From Firmicutes bacterium CAG:646 (lineage in GTDB: Bacteria > Bacillota > Clostridia > Lachnospirales > Lachnospiraceae), in NCBI GenBank assembly GCA_000432335.1, contig HF995372.1, forward strand, positions 5,331 through 26,422: a stretch of DNA of 21,092 nt, in the 5' to 3' direction. Made by a program: the position numbers and the translations under genes. The notes under the pieces were generated by a model, which was given only the letters and a program-made list of their open reading frames with translations, was not told the origin of the DNA and made no database searches. Every line of letters starts with the position of its first letter. The first letter of the stretch is position 1. Of this stretch, positions 14,826 to 21,092 are shown piece after piece.

Positions 14826-16112
14826 ATGAATGTACAGGAGAAACAGCAGGCTTTGATCGAAGCTGTAGAAGAAATCGCAAAAAAGGAAGGCGCTTACTGG
14901 GAAGACGAGCATATCCGCCGCACTTTTGAAAATTGTTATGTAAGTACAGCAAAGACAACGACAAAATTTCTGGAAAATGGGGAAGCCTATGTATTTACCG
15001 GAGATATTGCAGCGATGTGGCTGAGAGATTCCTCTGCACAGGTGGTACATTACCTTCCGTTTTTAAAAGAATATCCGATTCTGAAGGATATGGTAAAAGG
15101 TCTGATTGCAAGACAGGCAAAATATATTCATATCGATCCTTATGCGAATGCATTTAATGAAGAAGCCAACGGAAATTGCTGGGAAAAAGATATTACAGAA
15201 TACAATCCCTGGAACTGGGAAAGAAAATATGAAATCGATTCTCTGTGCTATCCCGTATGGCTGATGGAGCAGTATGTGAAAAATACAGGAGATCATGACA
15301 TCTTTACACCGGAAGTGAAAACAGCATTCCGGGATATCCTGGATCTGTGGAAGAGAGAACAGCATCATGAGACATCTGCATATTCCTTTATCCGTGTAAA
15401 CTGCCCTCCTTCTGATACCTTAAGCTGCGAAGGAAAAGGAGAACCGGTAGGATATACAGGCATGACCTGGTCAGGTTTCCGCCCCAGTGACGATGCATGC
15501 CGTTACGGGTATCTGATTCCGTCCAATATGTTTGCAGCGGTAGTGCTGGGCTATATGGAAAAATTCTTAAAAGAGCAGTATCAGGATGAAGCTATGGCAA
15601 AAGAAGCGGCAGATCTGAAAGCTCAAATCGAAGAAGGGATTCAGAAATACGGTATCGTAGAGAATGAAACGTTCGGAAAAATGTACGCTTATGAGACCGA
15701 CGGTCTTGGAAATTATAATCTGATGGATGATGCGAATGTGCCGAGCCTTCTTTCTCTTCCATGGCTGGCTTACTGTTCCAAAGATGATCCGATCTACAAA
15801 AACACAAGAGCTTTCGTACTCAGCAAGAAAAATCCTTATTACTATGAAGGAAACTGTGCAAAAGGTATCGGAAGCCCACATACACCGGATCAGTATATCT
15901 GGCATATCGCCCTGACTATGCAGGGACTGACTTCAGACAGTCAGGAAGAAAGAGAAAATCTCTGGAACACATTGCTGAGCACTGATGCGGGATGCGAAGT
16001 GATGCACGAGGGCTTCCACTGCGAGAAACCGGAAGCATTTACAAGAGAATGGTTTGCCTGGGCGAATTCTCTGTTTGCACTGTTTGCACTGAGCATGAAA
16101 GAGGGAAAATAA
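14826..16112 (+). CDS. GH125-type exo-alpha-1,6-mannosidase, cytosolic
   Basis: This 428-residue protein matches glycoside hydrolase family 125 (formerly DUF1237), inverting exo-acting alpha-mannosidases described from Clostridium perfringens and Streptococcus pneumoniae. Diagnostic segments are TGDIAAMWLRDSSAQV, WSGFRPSDDACRYGYLIPSN and HEGFHCEKPE. The aspartate at 222 (RPSDD) and glutamate at 395 (HEGFH) lie at the positions expected for the acid/base pair; this is my inference from family spacing. There is no signal peptide, so it would act in the cytoplasm on imported alpha-mannosides such as N-glycan fragments. ATG 14826 was chosen because AGAGAGG (14811-14817) precedes it by 8 nt. An in-frame ATG at 14805 lies upstream of that site. 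The gap to thiN is only 32 nt, with no terminator or clear promoter. Confidence 0.9.
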   Translation: MNVQEKQQALIEAVEEIAKKEGAYWEDEHIRRTFENCYVSTAKTTTKFLENGEAYVFTGDIAAMWLRDSSAQVVHYLPFLKEYPILKDMVKGLIARQAKYIHIDPYANAFNEEANGNCWEKDITEYNPWNWERKYEIDSLCYPVWLMEQYVKNTGDHDIFTPEVKTAFRDILDLWKREQHHETSAYSFIRVNCPPSDTLSCEGKGEPVGYTGMTWSGFRPSDDACRYGYLIPSNMFAAVVLGYMEKFLKEQYQDEAMAKEAADLKAQIEEGIQKYGIVENETFGKMYAYETDGLGNYNLMDDANVPSLLSLPWLAYCSKDDPIYKNTRAFVLSKKNPYYYEGNCAKGIGSPHTPDQYIWHIALTMQGLTSDSQEERENLWNTLLSTDAGCEVMHEGFHCEKPEAFTREWFAWANSLFALFALSMKEGK

Positions 16113-16115
16113 ACG

Positions 16116-17168
16116 ATGAAGAGAGAAGATATCTACCGCCATGTGGGCAGTATTCAGCAGGTAGCGAAAGTCCGTCCCCTCACTTATACGGAGGGACGGG
16201 CAGAAAATATGAAAGCCTATGAGGTAAAAAATGGATCTCTGCAGTTTACCGTGATGGGCGATAAATGTCTGGATATCACAGATGTGTCCTATAAGGGAAT
16301 CAATATCAGTTTCCTTTCAAAACCGGGACTTACCGGAAGAAACCATTATGATACCCATGGAGACGAGGCGCTTAGAAGCATCATGGGAGGTCTGATGTTC
16401 ACGGCGGGACTGGAAAATATCTGTCCGCCCTGTACCAGCGAGGGAAAAGATTATCCCATGCATGGACGGATTCGTACCACACCGGCAGAGCACCTGAGCG
16501 CGGACGCCGTGTGGACAGAGGAAGGATATACGATGACTGTGTCCGGGGAAATGCGGGAGGCAGAGCTTTTTGGGGAAAATATGGTACTCAGAAGGAAAAT
16601 CACCACCACGTATCCGGGAAACAGCATTACCGTAGAAGATGAAATTGAGAACCAGTCATTCCGGGAAGAGCCTATGATGATCCTCTATCATTGTAATATG
16701 GGCTGGCCTTTGTTGTCGGAAGACTGTGAAATCGTTCTTCCCACTTTGGAAGTGATTCCCCGGGATGAAGATGCGAAAAAATACGTAGATACTTACAATC
16801 GTATGGAGGCTCCGGTGGACAATGAGCCGGAATGCGTGTACCTGCACCGTCTGGCGGCAGATGAAGAGGGAAATACCTTTGCCGCTATCATAAATGAAAA
16901 GCTGGGAATCGGTATTAAGCTTTCCTTTAACCAGAAAGAACTTCCATACTTTATGGAATGGAAATCCTTAGCGTCCGGAGATTATGTGGTGGGACTGGAA
17001 CCTGCCAATTCCAGCGTCTACGGAAGACTGTATCATGAGGAAAGAGGAGATCTTCATAAGATGGAACCCTTTGCAAAAGAACATAAAAAACTGACTTTTA
17101 CCTTTTTGGAAGGAAAAGAAGAGCTGGATGCTGTAAAGGCAGAAGCGGAAAAACTGAAAAAAAAATAA
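16116..17168 (+). CDS. DUF4432 family protein, galactose-mutarotase-like fold
   Basis: This 350-residue cytosolic protein resembles the DUF4432/aldose 1-epimerase-like group. Recognisable parts are LQFTVMGDKCLDITDVSYKG near the N-terminus, MGGLMFTAGLENICPP, the YPMHGRIRTTPAE block with a histidine typical of mutarotase active sites, YHCNMGWPLL, and VVGLEPANSSVYGR. These contain the His and Glu positions such enzymes use, but the substrate is unknown. The tail is Lys-rich (KAEAEKLKKK). It follows the GH125 gene by 3 nt with AGAGGG (16100-16105) as its ribosome binding site, so the two are cotranscribed. Since GH125 enzymes invert and release beta-mannose, an anomer-converting partner is plausible. 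It could instead be an isomerase or epimerase for another sugar. Confidence 0.8.
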   Translation: MKREDIYRHVGSIQQVAKVRPLTYTEGRAENMKAYEVKNGSLQFTVMGDKCLDITDVSYKGINISFLSKPGLTGRNHYDTHGDEALRSIMGGLMFTAGLENICPPCTSEGKDYPMHGRIRTTPAEHLSADAVWTEEGYTMTVSGEMREAELFGENMVLRRKITTTYPGNSITVEDEIENQSFREEPMMILYHCNMGWPLLSEDCEIVLPTLEVIPRDEDAKKYVDTYNRMEAPVDNEPECVYLHRLAADEEGNTFAAIINEKLGIGIKLSFNQKELPYFMEWKSLASGDYVVGLEPANSSVYGRLYHEERGDLHKMEPFAKEHKKLTFTFLEGKEELDAVKAEAEKLKKK

Positions 17169-17195
17169 AAATAGAAAAAGCTGTTGTATAAAAAG

Positions 17196-17239
17196 AAGAC
17201 TGTGGCAATAAGGATTTTTTATATTTATGCCACAGTCTT
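17196..17239 (+). terminator. Rho-independent terminator after the murE-to-DUF4432 run
   Basis: AAGACTGTGGCA (17196-17207) pairs perfectly with TGCCACAGTCTT (17228-17239), a 12-bp stem with a 20-nt A/T-rich loop. A T run overlaps and follows the 3' arm (to 17244), and A residues precede the 5' arm. It ends the operon 27 nt after the last stop codon and isolates it from the two-component unit. Confidence 0.93.
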
Positions 17240-17266
17240 TTTTTGTGGTGGAAGAGAAAAAATTTG

Positions 17267-17297
17267 TTTATAGATTATTTTAGAGAAGTGTGATAAA
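17267..17297 (+). promoter_or_regulatory. Tentative promoter for the two-component unit
   Basis: The 112-nt gap after the terminator contains a TG-preceded -10-like GATAAA (17292-17297) and a -35-like TTTATA (17267-17272) separated by 19 nt. Both are imperfect and the spacing is long. A promoter must exist somewhere between the strong terminator and the kinase gene, and this is the best candidate I can see. Confidence 0.3.
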
Positions 17298-17351
17298 CTG
17301 AGACGTATCATGCGATGGAACCAGGAAGAAATTAGAGGTTGGAGGCAACAG

Positions 17352-19196
17352 ATGAAGAAAATTCAGAGTTGGATGGAAGAGAAAAAAAGAAAATTTATGG
17401 ATCTGGCCATAGCCAGAAAAATAAGAATTTTACTTTTTGTGGTATCGCTGCTGCCTTTGATCTGCACTCTTTTTATATCCAATCAACTGAGCGCTTCAAT
17501 TATGCGGAATCAGACCACAGAGCTGATACAGGCGAATCTGGAGCAGTCTGCCAGCAATGTGGAGAATTTTTGGCAGATGTATGAGGGGCTGATCCAAAAT
17601 ATGTATGTGGATGATTTTTATATAGAGAATCTGGAACCGATCAATCAGTGGGACAGCAGTCAGTACTATTATGCAAAAAGAAAAATTTCAGACAGACTTC
17701 AGAATATTGTGCAAACCAATGAAGAAGTTTTAGGAATTCTGGTGTCCAGCGAAAAATACGATACTTGTTTTTACGACAGTATCACAGAATCAAGCCAGAG
17801 AAGCGTTTGCTTTGAGGTAGAGCGGAATGGAGAAAATGAATATATCAATCAGGCAATGCAGGAGAAGCGCATGGTATATTCGAAACTTCATCGCATCAGC
17901 AGTGAAGAGGATGGGGAGAAAGACGTACTTTATATTGCCTGTCAGTTGAATGATTTTGAGAGTTTCAATACACAGCCCATGGGATGCGTGATGTTTTGCA
18001 TTGATGAACAGGCATTACAGGATATTTACGGAAAAAGTAATACGGAGTCCAATATCACCTTATTGGTAAATGAATATGGAGATATCGTATCTTTTCCTCT
18101 GGATTCTCTTGCTGGTGTTAATATTTTAGATAATAAAGACCGAGAGAAAAAAGTAACACAAGAAGAATTGGAGAAGGCGGCAGTAGCCTTTCTCAGCAAA
18201 AATCAATATTTGAAGAGTGATCGTCTGGAATCTGTAAGCGAGAGTATTGAAGAAGGAAATCTTTATGTGATCAATGTTCAGAATTACAATTACGCAATGC
18301 AGGATTTGCGTTATGTGTTTATTATTTTGCTGCTTTTTGGTATACTGGCAGGAATCTTGTGTATGTTGATTGCGATTCGATTTTCTGAGCAGATTGATGG
18401 GGAGGTTCAGCCGATTTTATATGCTATGAAGAAAGCAGATAAGGGAGATTTGAAGGTACAGATAACCGTACGGGGAAATGATGAGTTTGCATGGATATCC
18501 AAGCGTTTTAATGAAATGATTGATCAGATTCGAATTTCCAATGAGCAGGAAAAAGACGCATTGGTGCGAAAAAAGAATGCGGAAATAAAATCTCTGGAGG
18601 CTCAGATCAATCCTCATTTTCTTTATAATACATTGGATGCTATCAACTGGGTAGCTTTAGAACGGAAGGAATATACAGTCAGCAGAATGCTGACCAGTCT
18701 GGCGACGATTTTGCGTTACAGTATACATAAAAGTAACGAAATTGTCACGGTAAGAAGTGAATTAGAATATTTGAGAAAATACGTATATCTGCAGCAGCAA
18801 AGATTTGACTATTCGTTTTTGTGTACGATAGATGCAGAAGAGGAAATTTTGGAATATAAGATTCACAAATTATTGATACAGCCGTTGCTGGAAAATACGC
18901 TGGTTCATGGATTTCCGGGAAGTACAGGGATGGACGAAATAGCGATCCATATTCATGAGATGGAAGATGGAAGAATGCTCCAGATTGTTGTGGAAGATAA
19001 TGGAGTGGGAATGACGCAGGAAATGGTGGAAGTATTTAATCATTTTGATTATCAGAAAGAGCGAATAGAATCCAGCATAGGCGTGCGAAATGTAATCACC
19101 CGATTGAAATTATATTATGGAGAAGAAGGAAGCTTTTTCGTAGAATCAGGGAAGAACGGAACAAAAATTACGATATGCATTCCAAAGGGAAAGTAG
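17352..19196 (+). CDS. YesM-type sensor histidine kinase
   Basis: This 614-residue membrane kinase resembles B. subtilis YesM. Transmembrane helix 1 (about 24-46) and helix 2 (about 321-345) flank a 270-residue extracellular sensor region, probably of the Cache type. A HAMP linker (about 346-398) leads to the His_kinase domain with AQINPHFLYNTLDAINW, where H422 is the predicted phosphorylation site. The ATPase domain has the N box (N515 in LLENTLVHG), EDNGVGM with D549, and GVRNVITRLKLYYG. I chose ATG 17352 because GGAGG (17341-17345) precedes it. An in-frame ATG at 17310 has no such site and adds only polar residues. The response regulator starts 15 nt after its stop. The ligand is unknown; in this family it is commonly a carbohydrate, often through a binding protein. 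Confidence 0.93.
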   Translation: MKKIQSWMEEKKRKFMDLAIARKIRILLFVVSLLPLICTLFISNQLSASIMRNQTTELIQANLEQSASNVENFWQMYEGLIQNMYVDDFYIENLEPINQWDSSQYYYAKRKISDRLQNIVQTNEEVLGILVSSEKYDTCFYDSITESSQRSVCFEVERNGENEYINQAMQEKRMVYSKLHRISSEEDGEKDVLYIACQLNDFESFNTQPMGCVMFCIDEQALQDIYGKSNTESNITLLVNEYGDIVSFPLDSLAGVNILDNKDREKKVTQEELEKAAVAFLSKNQYLKSDRLESVSESIEEGNLYVINVQNYNYAMQDLRYVFIILLLFGILAGILCMLIAIRFSEQIDGEVQPILYAMKKADKGDLKVQITVRGNDEFAWISKRFNEMIDQIRISNEQEKDALVRKKNAEIKSLEAQINPHFLYNTLDAINWVALERKEYTVSRMLTSLATILRYSIHKSNEIVTVRSELEYLRKYVYLQQQRFDYSFLCTIDAEEEILEYKIHKLLIQPLLENTLVHGFPGSTGMDEIAIHIHEMEDGRMLQIVVEDNGVGMTQEMVEVFNHFDYQKERIESSIGVRNVITRLKLYYGEEGSFFVESGKNGTKITICIPKGK

Positions 19197-19211
19197 AGGA
19201 AAGGAGATCAA

Positions 19212-20738
19212 ATGCGGATTGTTATTGTAGAGGATGAGCCGAAATCAAGAGAAGGTCTGGTGAATGTCATCCAGAGATTTACGAAATATGAAATTGCAGG
19301 AATTGGAGAAAATGGCGAAGAAGGGTTTGAACTTGTAAAAAAGAATCATCCGGATCTGGTGATATCGGATATTAAAATGCCTGTTTTGGATGGGTTGGGA
19401 ATGCTCCAGAAGATTAAAGACGAACAGATTGAGATTCAGGCAATTTTACTTACAGGATATTCAGAATTTGAATATGCAAGACGGGCATTGCAGCTACAGG
19501 TGGTAGAGTACGCGCTAAAACCGTTGGACATTGATCAGTTTTTGACAGTGCTGAAAAAAGCGGATGGGAAAATTCAAAAGAAAAAATCAGAAATGCTGTC
19601 ACCGGATCAGCTTTTATTCAGTTATATCAATAGCAAAAAAGAAGAAAAAGAACGACTCCGCAGTACCATAGAAGAAAAACTGGGAATTAATGAGAATGTT
19701 CTTACAACCATTTTTCTGATTCATCCGGAAAATGCGGTGACAGAAATTTATGATGAAATACAAAAACGAATCCATCACATTTTAGATGCGTTATGTATGG
19801 AGAATTACTATCTGTTGACGCGTCGAGGAGAAAGCGGCGGAATTTATATATTTTTGGTGGACACAGAAAGAAATAGAAATTTAAAGATTATTTTTGCATC
19901 CCGGGTGCTGGCAAAGATTCAGGAGATTTCATTTAGTGTCTGTACTATGGTGAAAATGTATGGACTGGATCAGATTGATCAGGCGATAGAGCAGTTGAGC
20001 AAATTGCTTCCTTATACTTTTTCAGAAGCGGAAGGGGCGATTGTAGACTGGGAAAGTTCGCAGATGATACAGTATGAAGTTTTAGAGTATCCGTCTGCGC
20101 TGGAAAATGAGTTGATTCAACAGATACGAAATGGGAAAAGAGAGAAAATCATAGAAAAGGCAGAACTGTTTTGCACGCAGGTGATAGAAAGTAACGCTTC
20201 TCCGGAATGCATCAAAGATTATACGGTACGACTGGTAGCGGGAATCCTACGAGTAGTCAGTGAAAGGAAGATTGGATTAAATCGTGAAAAAGAAATGCAA
20301 TATATTCTGGGAAACATAGGAAAAAGTATCTCAAGAAAAGAGGTTCGAAAGCAATTTGAAATGATCGTGAAAAACGTAGCGGTAGTAGAAGGAGATATGG
20401 CGAATGATCTTACAGATAATGGAATTGTCCTTAATGCGATTTCCTATATTCGGGAAAATTACGGAGAACAGATAGGGCTCGGAGATGTGGCGTATTTTTG
20501 CAATGTGCGATCTGAATATCTTTCCAGAAGATTTAAAGAAGAAACGGGAATTAAATTTGTAGATTTTTTGACCAATTTTCGCATCAGTATGGCAAAGAGA
20601 TTTTTGCTTTCTGGAAAATATAAAGTTTCTGAGGTTTCTGAAAAAGTGGGATTTTCTGATCAGAAGTATTTTCAGAAAGTATTTAAGAAAATTTGCGGTG
20701 TGACCCCTTCAGAATATAAGAAGGAGAATTGTCGATGA
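19212..20738 (+). CDS. YesN-type response regulator with AraC DNA-binding domain
   Basis: This 508-residue regulator is the partner of the preceding kinase. The receiver domain (1-120) has the acidic pair E7/D8, phospho-acceptor D53 in ISDIKMP, T81 in LLTGYSE and K103 in LKPLD, all intact. A middle region (about 125-400) has no motif I recognise but is usual for YesN-like proteins. The C-terminal AraC/XylS module (about 405-508) has two helix-turn-helix units and the family signature around VGFSDQKYFQKVFKKICG followed by TPSEYKK. AAAGGAGAT (19200-19208) precedes the ATG. Its last four bases (ATGA) overlap the next gene. It likely activates nearby sugar-uptake genes that would lie beyond the window. 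Confidence 0.94.
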   Translation: MRIVIVEDEPKSREGLVNVIQRFTKYEIAGIGENGEEGFELVKKNHPDLVISDIKMPVLDGLGMLQKIKDEQIEIQAILLTGYSEFEYARRALQLQVVEYALKPLDIDQFLTVLKKADGKIQKKKSEMLSPDQLLFSYINSKKEEKERLRSTIEEKLGINENVLTTIFLIHPENAVTEIYDEIQKRIHHILDALCMENYYLLTRRGESGGIYIFLVDTERNRNLKIIFASRVLAKIQEISFSVCTMVKMYGLDQIDQAIEQLSKLLPYTFSEAEGAIVDWESSQMIQYEVLEYPSALENELIQQIRNGKREKIIEKAELFCTQVIESNASPECIKDYTVRLVAGILRVVSERKIGLNREKEMQYILGNIGKSISRKEVRKQFEMIVKNVAVVEGDMANDLTDNGIVLNAISYIRENYGEQIGLGDVAYFCNVRSEYLSRRFKEETGIKFVDFLTNFRISMAKRFLLSGKYKVSEVSEKVGFSDQKYFQKVFKKICGVTPSEYKKENCR

Positions 20739-21092
20739 AAATAAAGAAAATGCTGATCGTTCTGGCTGGAATCGTTTTGATCGCCTTTTTATGGATCTAT
20801 CTACGGTTTCTGGGAAGTCATAAAATCGAAAAAGAAAAAGAAATGGAAGCTGAAGCGATATCGGTCATGGCGCCGTATGAAGTAAAGCAATATCAGACGG
20901 TTCTAAAAGAAATAGGAGAGGCATACAGCCAAAAAAGTGGAAATAAAAAAATAGAATTTGAATTTATTCCAGAAGAGAATATAAAAAAGGAACTTTTACT
21001 CAGAAATTTAAATAAGAAAAATGAGGTCGATATGGTGATTTGCGCCAACACTTTAATGCCGGAGTTGATACGAATGGGATTTTTTCAGGAAT
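20735..21092 (+). CDS. Membrane-anchored extracellular solute-binding-like protein, 5' part only
   Basis: An open frame starts at ATG 20735, inside the response regulator stop, and continues past the window end (119 codons visible). It was read directly from the sequence. The N-terminus is basic (MKIKKM) followed by one hydrophobic helix (about 7-26), then a charged Lys/Glu stretch. From about residue 42 it has the start of a type 1 extracellular solute-binding fold: ISVMAPYE, an EIGEAYSQKSG helix, IEFEFIP, and NKKNEVDMVICAN, the usual 'D-hydrophobic' strand. No lipobox cysteine follows the hydrophobic segment, so it may stay anchored by an uncleaved helix. The overlap with a YesM/YesN pair suggests a sugar-binding partner of the kinase or of an ABC importer. 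The match is based on pattern only and is incomplete. Confidence 0.6.
   Translation, partial: MKIKKMLIVLAGIVLIAFLWIYLRFLGSHKIEKEKEMEAEAISVMAPYEVKQYQTVLKEIGEAYSQKSGNKKIEFEFIPEENIKKELLLRNLNKKNEVDMVICANTLMPELIRMGFFQE

Noticed and set aside
1..21092. CRISPR arrays, insertion sequences, tRNA or rRNA genes, phage or defence genes
   Set aside because: Scanning by eye found no regularly spaced repeats, transposase motifs, inverted terminal repeats or tRNA-like clover-leaf sequences.

Overview
The window reads as a chromosomal segment of a strict anaerobe of the Firmicutes, most likely a Lachnospiraceae member of the Blautia/Ruminococcus/Roseburia kind. This is an inference from three things: strong AGGAGG-type ribosome binding sites, the Bacillus-like gene order priA-def-fmt-rsmB-rlmN-prpC-prkC-rsgA-rpe-thiN, and a pyruvate formate-lyase (PFL) locus beside an intracellular mannosidase and a YesM/YesN two-component system. 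Every gene I can support lies on the + strand.

Layout. (1) Positions 1-1122 hold a PFL locus in which the enzyme is split: the body ends in a stop codon at 99-101, and the glycyl-radical domain follows as its own 80-residue protein with its own ribosome binding site. The PFL activase gene pflA overlaps its end. (2) Positions 1123-1420 contain no gene but can fold into a long rod-shaped RNA (about 1155-1312) ending in a T run. Its architecture resembles 6S RNA. A promoter for the next operon follows. (3) Positions 1421-14793 are a tightly packed housekeeping run: a MurE-type ligase, PriA helicase, peptide deformylase, Met-tRNA formyltransferase, a YugP-type membrane metalloprotease, RsmB and RlmN rRNA methyltransferases, the PrpC phosphatase and PrkC PASTA kinase pair, the RsgA GTPase, ribulose-5-phosphate epimerase and thiamine pyrophosphokinase. 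(4) Positions 14826-17168 add two carbohydrate genes to the end of that run: a cytosolic GH125-type alpha-mannosidase and a mutarotase-fold DUF4432 protein. A strong Rho-independent terminator closes the run. (5) From about 17.25 kb a separate, visibly more A+T-rich unit encodes a YesM-type histidine kinase, a YesN-type AraC response regulator and the start of a membrane-anchored solute-binding-like protein cut by the window end.

How the genes work together. The PFL locus makes acetyl-CoA and formate from pyruvate without oxygen. The central operon couples translation initiation (def, fmt), ribosome modification and maturation (rsmB, rlmN, rsgA), replication restart (priA), wall precursor synthesis and wall sensing (murE-like, prkC, prpC) and central cofactor and sugar metabolism (rpe, thiN). 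Most junctions are stop/start overlaps or gaps under 20 nt, so translational coupling is likely. The mannosidase and mutarotase-like pair probably processes imported alpha-mannosides. The downstream two-component unit probably senses a carbohydrate and controls its transport.

The observations most worth a second look are the split PFL and the rod-shaped noncoding RNA.
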